Positions 1 through 7,073 of a stretch of 40,653 nt of DNA are shown in pieces. The notes below the pieces were generated by a model. The model was not told the DNA's origin. It did not search any database and saw only the letters and a program-made list of their open reading frames with translations. Source of the DNA: Vasconcelosia minhoensis LEGE 07310 (GTDB lineage Bacteria > Cyanobacteriota > Cyanobacteriia > Phormidesmidales > Phormidesmidaceae); assembly GCF_015207255.1 (NCBI RefSeq), contig NZ_JADEXG010000049.1, positions 1 through 40,653 of the forward strand, read 5' to 3'. Made by a program: the position numbers and the translations under genes. The number at the start of each line of letters is the position of its first letter. The first letter of the stretch is position 1.

Positions 1-1
1 G

Positions 2-121
2 TTCAAGGACGCGATTAACACTTGTATTGAGCAGGCCAATACGACCCACAAAGCATCGCTAGAAACTTTGTTGACCATGAATTTTCAGTCCTTTAAGAAA
101 GTCCAAATATCAGGCGTCTAG
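2..121 (+). pseudogene. 3' end of a gene cut by the window edge, possibly an IS630-like transposase
   Basis: An open frame enters from the left edge and stops with TAG at 119-121, giving 39 residues ending in LLTMNFQSFKKVQISGV. A terminal TL..NFQ.F..V motif is reminiscent of the C-terminus of IS630-family transposases in cyanobacteria. That comparison is from memory and the catalytic DDE residues lie outside the window, so the family call is tentative. If right, the defence island has a mobile element at its left border. Confidence 0.35.
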
Positions 122-122
122 A

Positions 123-338
123 GTATATCTGGACGAAGATCTATTCGACCTTTTACTAAAACCGCCTCTGAGGGAAAGCTTGGTTACAGTCCTAGTTGCG
201 AGATGGTTCCCAGGCCAGCGAGAGCAGGTCAGTGCTATCTCAGCCATTGATGAACTTGATGATACGGATGCCGCACTGGTCAAAATGTATGCAAACTTCT
301 ATGCCCGTAGCGAAGCTCGGCCCATCATTGACAGTTAG
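123..338 (+). pseudogene. Unidentified reading-frame remnant upstream of the HNH gene
   Basis: A frame open from 81 and protein-like from 123 ends with TAG at 336-338, nine bases before the next gene. It would encode about 71 residues beginning VYLDEDLFDLLLKPPLRES and ending ARSEARPIIDS, acidic and leucine-rich with no ATG. It is in a different frame from the transposase-like fragment and I do not recognise it. It may be the 3' end of a gene whose 5' part was lost when the upstream element arrived. Confidence 0.3.
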
Positions 339-347
339 AGGTGACCA

Positions 348-1307
348 ATGCAGTCAGAGTTAGCCTACTATGCCAAGAAGTTTGCCAAGCTACATGTGAA
401 TCGCCACCGCGATCGCGGCCCCGCACCACACAAGCCTATATTACTGCTATCCGTTATAGAGTTGATTGAGCAGGGCAAAATTCAGCGCAACCGGATCTAT
501 CTATCGCCGGAACTGATTGCAACTTTTCTCAAATACTGGACACATTTCGGTTCGGAAAAGCATAGGTCGAATATTGCACTACCCTTCTTTCATCTCCAAG
601 GTGATAAATTCTGGCATCTGATGCCAAATCCTGGATTTGAGGCTACCGTTTCCTCTCAATCAAAGCTGAGCGGCCTGAATTCTCTTAAAGACGCAATTAA
701 GTATGCCTATTTTGACGATGCGCTATTCCATTTGCTCGAAGAAAGTAAGACAAGACAGGAACTGATCGGCATACTCTCTGATGCATGGTTCAAAGACAAG
801 GAACAACAAATTTCCCAACTATTGCAATATGACGAGTTTGAAGACATTCAGCTCAAGCTATTCGATAGCGGTGGTGTTGTTTATAGTACCGAAGAACTCA
901 AGGATGACCAAAGAACGTTTGTTAGAAGCGCTGCTTTTCGAAAAATTGTTGTTTCACTTTATGAGCAACGCTGCGCCCTCTGTCGTCTGAAGATCATTGT
1001 AGGAAATCAGACAATTGTAGACGGTGCCCACATCATGCCGTTTTCAGAGTTTCGAGACGATCGGTTTGACAATGGTTTGGCACTTTGCAAGAACCATCAT
1101 TGGGCGTTCGATCATGGCTGGTTTGGAATTAGCGATCGCTATCAAATCGTAATACCACCAGACCGATTTTATGAAGAGGCCCCTAACGCATTGCAGGGCT
1201 TAGACGAGTTTAATGGAGAGGAGATTTTATTGCCAGTAGATGACAAATGTAAGCCAAGGTTGGAAGCACTGAGCTGGCATCGAAATTTTTGGGAAATCGC
1301 CAGCTAG
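348..1307 (+). CDS. HNH endonuclease with N-terminal sulfur-binding-like domain (putative phosphorothioate-dependent restriction enzyme)
   Basis: This is a 319-residue protein with ATG at 348 behind a GAGGTGA ribosome site. Residues about 1-165 carry the APHKPILLLSVIELI signature at 26-40 plus the PFFHLQGDKFWHL segment, which resemble the sulfur-binding domain of type IV enzymes of the ScoMcrA/SprMcrA kind. Those enzymes bind phosphorothioated DNA and cut nearby. Residues about 205-262 form an HNH_2-type nuclease: CALC at 209-212, DGAHI at 225-229, N242, C247, H250-H251 and FDHG at 254-257. The DNA-cutting chemistry is well supported. The phosphorothioate-reading role rests on the N-terminal signature and on dnd genes a few kb away, so it is inference. 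The frame is intact, unlike several neighbours. The alternative is a general modified-DNA HNH nuclease. Confidence 0.72.
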   Translation: MQSELAYYAKKFAKLHVNRHRDRGPAPHKPILLLSVIELIEQGKIQRNRIYLSPELIATFLKYWTHFGSEKHRSNIALPFFHLQGDKFWHLMPNPGFEATVSSQSKLSGLNSLKDAIKYAYFDDALFHLLEESKTRQELIGILSDAWFKDKEQQISQLLQYDEFEDIQLKLFDSGGVVYSTEELKDDQRTFVRSAAFRKIVVSLYEQRCALCRLKIIVGNQTIVDGAHIMPFSEFRDDRFDNGLALCKNHHWAFDHGWFGISDRYQIVIPPDRFYEEAPNALQGLDEFNGEEILLPVDDKCKPRLEALSWHRNFWEIAS

Positions 1308-1409
1308 TACTACTTTTTAGCTTATGGGTTTCATGCTGGGTCAAGGATGCGCTGCTCTAAGTCAATTTTGGGCAATCTCAAGCATGTACGCCTTATTTCT
1401 TAGGTCTCC

Positions 1410-1997
1410 ATGAATATTGGCTGGGATAAACTCATGCATTTCATCACCGGTCTGGGCACCGGTATAGTTTTTTGGTGGGTGCTCGAACGATATGCTCGTC
1501 TTGGCTCCAGGCTGATTAATCCTATCGCTTTTCTGATTATGCTGATTTGGGGAGCCAGCGGTTTGTTCTTCTTTCGAAAATTAGGTGTTCCCTTGCTTAG
1601 CTATACCTACTTTTACATGGCGTTTCCAGACTGGGATATTCCTTTGTATCAATGGCTTGGCTGGCGACTTCTCAGGCACCGTAGCTGGTTGTTTCATTCG
1701 GCGTTGATTCCGATGGGCGGATTTGCCCTGTGGCTCTGGATCGCTCAAATTACAGCCTTGACTCAACTACAGAGAGCTTTGAACAACCTACTGCGCGACT
1801 GCGCTATGGGGCTTTCTGTCGGAATCTGCGCGCATTTACTCTGGGACGCGCTGCTTTCTTCTACTAAACGTGTTTTTTTTGTGCATGGGTTTAATGCACC
1901 CTCTTCCTATTTGTGGCTGCTGTTTAACTGCACAATTGGCTTGGGTGTACCTTTGCTTATAGCTAAAGGGTTGCAACCGGGAAGTAATTATCGTTGA
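1410..1997 (+). CDS. Multi-pass membrane protein resembling the YdjM/DUF457 metal-dependent hydrolase family
   Basis: The 195-residue protein has about four hydrophobic segments (roughly 13-28, 38-56, 95-113 and 165-185). Between them sit PDWDIP (near 73), HRSWLFHS (near 90) and HLLWD (near 142). Clustered Asp and His residues at membrane boundaries are the hallmark of the LexA-binding, inner-membrane-associated putative hydrolase family (DUF457/YdjM). The reaction and substrate are not established for that family. The gene stands alone between the HNH gene and a gene fragment, with no obvious operon partner. Confidence 0.5.
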   Translation: MNIGWDKLMHFITGLGTGIVFWWVLERYARLGSRLINPIAFLIMLIWGASGLFFFRKLGVPLLSYTYFYMAFPDWDIPLYQWLGWRLLRHRSWLFHSALIPMGGFALWLWIAQITALTQLQRALNNLLRDCAMGLSVGICAHLLWDALLSSTKRVFFVHGFNAPSSYLWLLFNCTIGLGVPLLIAKGLQPGSNYR

Positions 1998-2014
1998 ACC
2001 AACCCGTAGCCTAA

Positions 2015-2206
2015 TTTTGTCAAAATGGACAGGCTACATCCGCGATCGCGGCTACAGAAGTCGCCCTGGAAAACTGGTACTACGCCAACGACGTAGAATA
2101 CATCTGCGGCTTTGGCCAAACCTCTTACCGGCCCAAGTACATTAATCGCATTGCCGACTTCATGGGCGTTGCCGTTATTTTCATTGAGGGACTGGAGGTG
2201 GGGTAG
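2015..2206 (+). pseudogene. 3' remnant of an unidentified enzyme gene
   Basis: A 63-codon frame opens directly after a TAA and ends at TAG 2204-2206. It reads as conserved-looking protein (ENWYYANDVEYICGFGQ followed by YRPKYINRIADFMGVAV), yet has no start codon or ribosome site, so it looks like the C-terminal end of a lost gene. I could not assign the family. A HIP1 site overlaps its beginning. Confidence 0.35.
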
Positions 2207-2281
2207 TGGGTGGAAGGTGGGGTAGCTAGAAAGGCTTGGGTGCATTGGAGCTATATTTGGGGTAATCCGTATTCGATTCGT

Positions 2282-2503
2282 ATGCTAACTATCCAGACCA
2301 AAGCCACAGTTGGCCCCAGCAATACCCTGCGAATACAGCTTCCTGAAGCTTTGCCCGCTGGGGAATATAGCATCGTTTTGGTGATTGACGATGCCCAGCG
2401 GGTCGCTCCGCCGCGAACCGACCTGCGTGACTTTCCGGTCGATGATTATGGTGAACTGCTGAGTGAAGTTTCCCTCAGGCGGGAGGATACGTATGATGAC
2501 TGA
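2282..2503 (+). CDS. Small antitoxin-like beta-strand protein
   Basis: This 73-residue protein starts at the ATG at 2282 (MLTIQTKATVGPSNTLRIQLP). It shows alternating beta-type segments followed by an acidic C-terminal tail (LREDTYDD-like), a layout seen in many small cyanobacterial proteins encoded before toxin-like genes. It overlaps the next gene by 11 bases (ATGATGACTGA), so the two are translationally coupled. A role as partner or antitoxin of the nucleotidyltransferase is inferred from this coupling only. Confidence 0.45.
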   Translation: MLTIQTKATVGPSNTLRIQLPEALPAGEYSIVLVIDDAQRVAPPRTDLRDFPVDDYGELLSEVSLRREDTYDD

Positions 2504-2813
2504 GCGCGATCGCGCCATCCTCAATCAGTTTGCCGCCAAAGTGCGCCAGCAGTTTTCCGATGCTCAGATCTGGGCCTTCGGCTCACGTGCTCGCGGCGAC
2601 GCCCAGCCCGATTCAGATTTAGATATTTGCGTCGTCGTCGAAAAGCTAGATCAAAACATTCGCGAGAAAATTAGCTATATCGCCTGGGAAACCGGCTTTG
2701 ATAACGATCTGCTGATCACAACTGTCAAATTTTCCCGCCAAAAATTCGAAGATAGCCCCTGCTCGACCAGCCCTTTAGTGCGGAACATCCTACGAGAAGG
2801 CGTGCCAGCATGA
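2493..2813 (+). CDS. Minimal nucleotidyltransferase (MNT/MntA-like) 1
   Basis: This 106-residue protein uses ATG 2493 (or 2496) behind GGGAGGA. The polymerase-beta-like core motif GSRARGDAQPDSDLDI lies near residues 31-46, giving the GS...D.D metal site of minimal nucleotidyltransferases. In characterised MntA-HepT pairs such an enzyme adds AMP to the HEPN toxin and silences it. No HEPN gene follows here: the next gene is another MNT that overlaps by ATGA. It is either an orphan antitoxin-like enzyme or acts on a distant partner. Confidence 0.75.
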   Translation: MMTERDRAILNQFAAKVRQQFSDAQIWAFGSRARGDAQPDSDLDICVVVEKLDQNIREKISYIAWETGFDNDLLITTVKFSRQKFEDSPCSTSPLVRNILREGVPA

Positions 2814-3175
2814 ACGTGAATCAGCAAGCCCATCAAACCTTACCGCCTGGACTAGCGGAAGTTTTAGCTCAGCAGTCATCCATTGCCCGACTCTGCCAGC
2901 AAAACGCGGTCTCCCGTCTGGAACTATTTGGGTCAGCTACGGCGTATCACTTTGACCCAGCCACCAGCGATTTTGATTTCCTGGTGGAATTTGCCATCCA
3001 GAATCCCGCAGGAGCCGCCGATCGTTTTTTTAACCTCAGGCAGGGGCTGTCAGAACTGTTAGAAGCCGCCATAGACCTGGTCGAACTCAAGGCCGTCAAA
3101 AACCCCTATTTCCTAGACGCGATCGCGTCAAGCCGAGTCAATATCTTTGGTCGAGTGCCTCATCCCTCAGAATAG
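2810..3175 (+). CDS. Minimal nucleotidyltransferase 2
   Basis: This 121-residue protein overlaps the previous gene by ATGA. Motif GSATAYHFDPATSDFDFLVEF (about residues 42-62) carries the GS and the two catalytic-type aspartates of the SDFDFLV strand. It is a distinct subfamily from its neighbours, of the kind usually encoded beside a DUF86/HepT HEPN toxin. No HEPN gene is present on either side. Translational coupling to the upstream MNT indicates one transcript. Confidence 0.72.
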   Translation: MNVNQQAHQTLPPGLAEVLAQQSSIARLCQQNAVSRLELFGSATAYHFDPATSDFDFLVEFAIQNPAGAADRFFNLRQGLSELLEAAIDLVELKAVKNPYFLDAIASSRVNIFGRVPHPSE

Positions 3176-3187
3176 AAGTAACCAATC

Positions 3188-3601
3188 ATGAAGCAGCGAG
3201 ATTCTAGCGTTCCTGATCAATTTGAGAAAGAACTCCACAGTATGTCCTCTATTGCAAACAATTCAACGAGAGAGAATATTAATGCGAACCGGAACAACAA
3301 TATTCTGACAAGATGTAAGCAAATACTTGCTAAGTATTACAAAAGCCGACTCCAAGCGCTTATTCTGTTTGGCTCAGCTGCCAGACAAGAGTTGACCCCT
3401 AACAGTGATATTGATTTATTAGTAGTTCTTTCCTCACCCTTCGACTACTGCCAGGAACTAACAACCATTGTAGATTTGCTCTATCCCCTCCAGCTAGAAG
3501 CCAGCCACTGGATCTCTGCAAAACCTGCTGAGACATCTGATTTTGAAGCAGGCAAGATTCAGCTTTATCGCAATATTCAACAAGAAGGGATTCTGCTGTG
3601 A
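3188..3601 (+). CDS. Minimal nucleotidyltransferase 3
   Basis: This 137-residue protein has GSAARQELTPNSDIDLLVVL near residues 60-79, a complete MNT motif. ATG 3188 gives an extended N-terminus, and ATG 3242 is an alternative start. It lies 12 bases after the second MNT, so the three probably form one transcript. A short GTG frame begins inside its stop (3598) and ends after 44 codons at 3729. It might be the stump of a HEPN partner, but I see no HEPN catalytic R.xxxH motif in it. Confidence 0.72.
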   Translation: MKQRDSSVPDQFEKELHSMSSIANNSTRENINANRNNNILTRCKQILAKYYKSRLQALILFGSAARQELTPNSDIDLLVVLSSPFDYCQELTTIVDLLYPLQLEASHWISAKPAETSDFEAGKIQLYRNIQQEGILL

Positions 3602-3801
3602 GTCATCCTGAAGAAATTGCTTTAAAGGTGCTAATTAACCACTTGAATTGTTTCCCTTTATCGCTTCAAGTTTGGGGGGTCTCGGATCAAAGTCTCCCAG
3701 CATTGAGGGGATTTAGGGGGCGCATGTAGGATATTTGGTACTTCTCAAACATCCTCTGAAGAGATTCAGGCTAACCTAGCGCTTTGATGAGCTAATAAAA
3801 C

Positions 3802-4017
3802 GTGATCTTTCAAGACCTGACCCTGCAAAACTTTGGCCCCTATCGAGGCCGCCATCACATCAACCTCTTGCCCGAGCCCGACCGACCCATCATCCTTTTT
3901 GGCGGCCTCAACGGCGGTGGCAAAACCACCCTGATGGATGCCATTCGCCTGGTGCTCTACGGTCAGCGCGCCCAGTGCTCCACCCGGGGCAGCCTGGCCT
4001 ATGCCGACCTTGTGTAA
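3802..4017 (+). pseudogene. dndD: dndD 5' remnant (truncated SMC-like ATPase of the Dnd complex)
   Basis: A GTG at 3802 opens 71 codons that match the start of Dnd[17 protein letters not shown], then [20 protein letters not shown] holding the Walker A motif, then LYGQRA. DndD is normally well over 600 residues, with a coiled coil and a C-terminal signature and Walker B half. Here it stops at TAA 4015-4017. Everything past the Walker A region is absent, and the sequence continues immediately into the opposite-strand toxin stub. ATPase function, and so phosphorothioation by this locus, should be lost. Confidence 0.85.
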
Positions 4018-4034
4018 ACCAGTCGCCAGCTCAC
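3999..4034 (-). pseudogene. 5' stub of a YoeB/Txe-like toxin gene
   Basis: On the minus strand a GTG at 4034 overlaps the antitoxin stop (GTGA) and reads [11 protein letters not shown] before a TAG at 4001-3999. The opening matches the usual N-terminus of YoeB/Txe-family ribosome-dependent mRNA interferases, which lie directly downstream of YefM antitoxins with this type of overlap. The remaining 70 or so codons are missing because the sequence switches to dndD. The catalytic C-terminal residues are gone. Confidence 0.6.
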
Positions 4035-4273
4035 CAATCTAGTTCTCCAGCGCAGTCCTCAACCGGCGTGGCTAGCCCGGCCCTAATCGACTCGCGCATT
4101 CCGGGCACTGACAGCAGATAGAGCGTTTCCTGAATGCTAGACCAGTCCTCTTCAGACAGCAAAACCGCGTTGCTGCGAGCACCCTGGATTAGCATGGGCT
4201 GATGGGACTCCGTCACTTCGTCAATTACCTTTTGCAGATTGAGCTGAGCATCGTCAACGGGCAAAGTAGACAT
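4031..4273 (-). CDS. YefM/Phd-family antitoxin, toxin partner deleted
   Basis: This 80-residue protein (MSTLPVDDAQLNLQKVIDEV, then AVLLSEEDWSSIQETLYLL) is a clear YefM/Phd antitoxin: an N-terminal DNA-binding fold, the conserved LLSEEDW.s..ETLYLLS segment, and an acidic C-terminal tail that normally wraps the toxin. In intact pairs it neutralises YoeB and represses its own promoter. Only an 11-codon stub of the toxin follows. The gene sits between the dndD remnant and dndE in the opposite orientation, so the module probably lay within the dnd operon before the deletion. Confidence 0.8.
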   Translation of the reverse strand: MSTLPVDDAQLNLQKVIDEVTESHQPMLIQGARSNAVLLSEEDWSSIQETLYLLSVPGMRESIRAGLATPVEDCAGELDW

Positions 4274-4381
4274 CTTGGCTCTCTAAGCTAGGGAGTAATG
4301 CATTCTCTGCAATTATACAAACGCGCGTTCAGCCTCGTCTCTGTAAAATCCCTTCTAGCACCCCAAAGATGATTATTGCCC

Positions 4382-4786
4382 ATGGAACCGCCCATTGACC
4401 GAATCAAACTCTCCCAACCGGCGAAAGATCAGCTGATTAAGCTTAAGCGCATTAGCAAAATTCAAAACTGGAACGTGCTCTGCCGCTGGGCGCTGTGTCG
4501 CTCCCTGGAAGAAAAATCATCGCCCTCACCGGTGCCCATCCCCAGCGACAGCAATGTTGAAATGACCTGGCAGGTCTTCGGTGGCCCGATTGCCGACCTG
4601 CTGCTGATCGCCCTAAAGCAGCGCTGCCACGATGAGAATCTTGGCACCGAACCCGAAATCCTGGCCGAGCAGCTGCGCCTGCACCTGCATCGCGGCATCG
4701 GCTATCTGGCCGGCGATCCCAAGATTAAATCCTTGGAAGACTTGATCTCACTCGCATCTGAGCCAGCTTTGAGGACAAATCAGTAG
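4382..4786 (+). CDS. dndE: DndE, DNA sulfur modification protein
   Basis: A 134-residue protein from ATG 4382 (a TTG at 4376 would add two residues). It matches the DndE family: PPIDRIKLSQPAKDQLIKLK at the N-terminus, then WNVLCRWALCRSL, EMTWQVFGG and a helical C-terminal half with the family's usual LHLHRGIGYL segment. DndE is a small helical nicked-DNA-binding protein that assembles with DndC and DndD to place sulfur in the DNA backbone. The frame looks complete and of normal length, so it outlives its two broken partners. It is now separated from the dndD stub by the antitoxin gene. Confidence 0.85.
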   Translation: MEPPIDRIKLSQPAKDQLIKLKRISKIQNWNVLCRWALCRSLEEKSSPSPVPIPSDSNVEMTWQVFGGPIADLLLIALKQRCHDENLGTEPEILAEQLRLHLHRGIGYLAGDPKIKSLEDLISLASEPALRTNQ

Positions 4787-4796
4787 TCAGACAAAA

Positions 4797-4821
4797 TTAG
4801 TTATAAATTTTTTATAACTAA
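4797..4821 (+). terminator. AT-rich perfect hairpin just after dndE
   Basis: Ten bases after the dndE stop, TTAGTTATAAA (4797-4807) and its exact complement (4811-4821) flank a TTT loop, an 11-bp stem. It could act as a weak terminator or mRNA-stabilising hairpin, but the stem has few G-C pairs and no separate T-run follows. The rest of 4822-5086 holds only a HIP1-like site and nothing else I recognise. Confidence 0.4.
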
Positions 4822-5086
4822 GAGGCTGAGGTCATGCCGAGTTTATCGAGGCATCTCGCTTAGAAGCATCTGCAATTAAGAGGTTTATTTGAGACCATGC
4901 CATACACCGGCAGCTATCGATTTGGGTTCGCCATCATACAAGCTAGCGTTTGCGGCAAGGCTACAACTAAACTCTGGGTTGTTCAGCGCTGCCGCTGGGT
5001 GTAGGAGTAGGTTTGGAAAAAGAGCGATCGCGCCTTCCCAAAAACCCTTTAAAGTATGAGAACAGCGATTAAAAGGTGTCCTAGCG

Positions 5087-5314
5087 ATGGAACTCCATTC
5101 AGTCGATTCCAGCATGATCCAAGCGGTTGGATACGAGGAAGACAGCCAAACGCTGCTGGTTATCTTCAACTCAGGTAAGACTTACCATTACTTTGAGGTG
5201 CCTAAAGAGACCTACGAGGGGCTATTAGCTGCGGATTCAAAAGGCAGCTATATGCTCAGCTCCGTCATCGACTGCTACCCTTACCAGCTGATAAAAAAGC
5301 GGAAAAGACGATAG
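5087..5314 (+). CDS. KTSC-domain protein
   Basis: This 75-residue protein starts at ATG 5087. The sequence MELHSVDSSMIQAVGYEEDS, the strand pair LLVIFNSGKTYHYFEVP and the segment AADSKGSYM fit the small KTSC domain, which consists of paired beta strands and a helix and often occurs alone in bacteria or attached to phage-related and lysyl-tRNA-synthetase-like proteins. Its biochemical role is not known. It lies between dndE and the Uma2 gene without tight coupling to either. Confidence 0.7.
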   Translation: MELHSVDSSMIQAVGYEEDSQTLLVIFNSGKTYHYFEVPKETYEGLLAADSKGSYMLSSVIDCYPYQLIKKRKRR

Positions 5315-5437
5315 GTTTGGCTTTGAGAATCTCCCGCTTTTGTCATCCTGAGCGAAAAATGAATCACTCTTGAGTAGCGCGCGATCGCGGCCCCTAATGC
5401 TGCGATAAGCTAAGGGATACGAGCCTCAGAATATCCC

Positions 5438-5953
5438 ATGCTTGACCTCAGCCGAATTCAGACCCTTGCGCAGACCTACCATGCTCAAGAAATGATGGCA
5501 GCCTTGGTTTGGCAGCGGCGGTTCAATGAATTTGATGGAGCAGAGGTCATTACGGATTTGGCCAGCTCTCCCGAGCTGTGGGAAAGCTTTCTTTTTACAA
5601 AACCCGTCTATGCCCCCGACCCCAACGGGCTGAGCTTCAACGGCGTTTTAGAAACGCTGCTGGCGATGGCCAACTACCGCCCTATGCCAGAAACCAGCAT
5701 GATTCAGTTCTTTCGCTATCCGGCTGATACGCTCTACTTGCTAGCCGAAAATCAAGACATCACCGTCTCTCGCCTGCTGGACTTTGGCAAAAAGTGGCGA
5801 GCCGATGAGGTCAGCGTCTGTGACGGTGGCCCTGAAGATGAAGAATGGGAATTTCGGGACTATATCCAGCTGCGGCTGAGACAAGCGCTCTGGAGCAACG
5901 ATATGCGTCGTCGTGACCGCAGCGCCGTAGTGATTACCTACTGGTGGGACTGA
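5438..5953 (+). CDS. Hypothetical protein, 171 aa
   Basis: I do not recognise this protein. It is soluble, mixed alpha/beta by eye and rich in aromatics (WQRRFNEFDGAEVI near 25, WESFLFTKPVYAPDP near 49, WWD at the C-terminus), with no signal peptide or membrane segment. ATG 5438 is preceded by a purine-poor region, so the ribosome site is weak. Codon usage and a HIP1 site just upstream match the rest of the region. It may be a cyanobacterial accessory protein, but no role can be assigned. Confidence 0.6.
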   Translation: MLDLSRIQTLAQTYHAQEMMAALVWQRRFNEFDGAEVITDLASSPELWESFLFTKPVYAPDPNGLSFNGVLETLLAMANYRPMPETSMIQFFRYPADTLYLLAENQDITVSRLLDFGKKWRADEVSVCDGGPEDEEWEFRDYIQLRLRQALWSNDMRRRDRSAVVITYWWD

Positions 5954-6059
5954 TGTAGAAAAGCTAACGTTACAATGCAGGGAAATAGCAGAGGGTCAAC
6001 CATGGCTAAGCTTGACAAGCAGACTTTGATAAAGACCAAAAACTGACCCAGGTAAACCG

Positions 6060-6605
6060 ATGACGCAAACGCGAGTCAGGTGGACGGTTGAAGACTACCA
6101 TCGGATGATTGAGGCCGGGATTTTGCGCGATCGCAATGTCGAGCTGCTCTCTGGAGAAATTCATCAAATGGCACCCGAAGGGCCACCCCATACCTACTAT
6201 GGCGGCAGCCTAGCCGATCGGTTTCGCGAACATTTAGCAGGCCAAGCCCTGGTTCGAGAAGCGCGGCCCGTTACCCTAGCGGATTCTGAACCTGAACCGG
6301 ATATCGCTATCGTTCGCGGCAGTTGGGAAGACTATCGCTTTCGCCATCCTATGGGCGAGGAAATATTACTCCTGGTTGAAATCTCAGAAACCAGCCTGAC
6401 CAAAGACCTCGAAGTGAAGCGAAGTATCTATGCGGCAGCGGGTATCGAAGATTACTGGATTTTTAATCTCAGACAGCCTCAGCTAATTGTTCTGCGCAAC
6501 CCCCACAACGGTGACTATCAGTCCGAAGTCAGGCGACAGGAAGGGGCTCTTTCTCCCTTAGCCTTCCCAGACCTGACTCTTTCAGTTGATCAGCTCCTAG
6601 CCTAG
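6060..6605 (+). CDS. Uma2-family putative restriction endonuclease 1
   Basis: A 181-residue Uma2 (DUF820) protein. Motifs in order are DYHRMIEAGIL, NVELLSGEI with HQMAPEGPPH, EPEPDIAIV, ILLLVEISETSLTKDLEVKR and YAAAGIEDYWIF. The spaced D/E residues (PDIAIV, then LLVEIS and K) correspond to the PD-(D/E)xK nuclease fold. Uma2 proteins are hugely expanded in cyanobacteria, and their DNA targets and biology are largely unknown. Its 3' end overlaps that of the converging HARE-HTH gene by 9 bases. Confidence 0.88.
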   Translation: MTQTRVRWTVEDYHRMIEAGILRDRNVELLSGEIHQMAPEGPPHTYYGGSLADRFREHLAGQALVREARPVTLADSEPEPDIAIVRGSWEDYRFRHPMGEEILLLVEISETSLTKDLEVKRSIYAAAGIEDYWIFNLRQPQLIVLRNPHNGDYQSEVRRQEGALSPLAFPDLTLSVDQLLA

Positions 6606-6845
6606 TTCCTTCAGCGCGTAGCGCCCATCCCCGAGCTTTTTGAAGAAAGCGGGCGATCCGGTTTTGCGGCTGCTGCCCTCGCAGCGTCGCTCGATGGCAG
6701 AGCGGACAATCTGGCGGGGATTCTTGGCATTAAACGTGTAGAGGCTTTGATCGATAATTGCCTGGGTCACATCGGCAGCCGTCATCGGAGTCTGGGCTGA
6801 CTTGAGCACCTGGGCTGCAGCCTGAGCAACCGTTTGTTTTGCCAT
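6597..6845 (-). CDS. HARE-HTH domain protein
   Basis: An 82-residue protein whose whole length fits one winged-helix HARE-HTH (HB1/ASXL) domain: AAAQVLKSAQTPMTAADVTQ, then IIDQSLYT, then a C-terminal GDGRYALKEL wing. In bacteria this domain is found with restriction and modification enzymes and has been proposed to sense or bind modified DNA. It is preceded by a GAGAG-type ribosome site and lies 16 bases after the small PIN-partner gene, at the end of the dndC-PIN transcript. A link to phosphorothioation is inference from position. Confidence 0.75.
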   Translation of the reverse strand: MAKQTVAQAAAQVLKSAQTPMTAADVTQAIIDQSLYTFNAKNPRQIVRSAIERRCEGSSRKTGSPAFFKKLGDGRYALKELG

Positions 6846-6861
6846 GCGCGAACTCTCCTTA

Positions 6862-7071
6862 CTAAATCTGATCTGAATCAGCTGTTTGAGAAAGCTTTTT
6901 CATTTCAGCGACAACTTCCTGAACTTTAGGATTGCCTAACCATTGCTCTCTTTCTTTGGTATAGTTGCCGCTACCGCTGTCAAACTGGTGTAAGAAGCGA
7001 ACCATACCTACAAATCCCAGTGCTTGAGTCAAGGCCTCAATACCACGACTTCTAATCTCTACAGGTGTCAT
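6862..7071 (-). CDS. Small partner protein of the PIN-domain gene (putative antitoxin)
   Basis: This 69-residue protein begins MTPVEIRSRGIEALTQALG at ATG 7071; a TTG at 7077 would add two residues. It has helix-turn-helix-like spacing, a central FDSGSGNYTKEREQW segment and a charged tail. It begins five bases after the PIN gene start-stop region, so the two are co-transcribed, with the putative toxin first. I take it as the cognate antitoxin on the basis of position and size; no known antitoxin fold is evident. Confidence 0.55.
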   Translation of the reverse strand: MTPVEIRSRGIEALTQALGFVGMVRFLHQFDSGSGNYTKEREQWLGNPKVQEVVAEMKKLSQTADSDQI

Positions 7072-7073
7072 TT

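Noticed and set aside
1988-2245. Minus-strand 85-residue frame opposite the gene fragment
   Set aside because: It is low in protein-like character, has no ribosome site, and lies opposite a better plus-strand fragment.
3598-3729. GTG frame after the third nucleotidyltransferase as a HEPN toxin
   Set aside because: It has 44 codons with no RxxxxH-type motif and no helical pattern, so it cannot be a functional HEPN protein. It is mentioned only as a possible stump.
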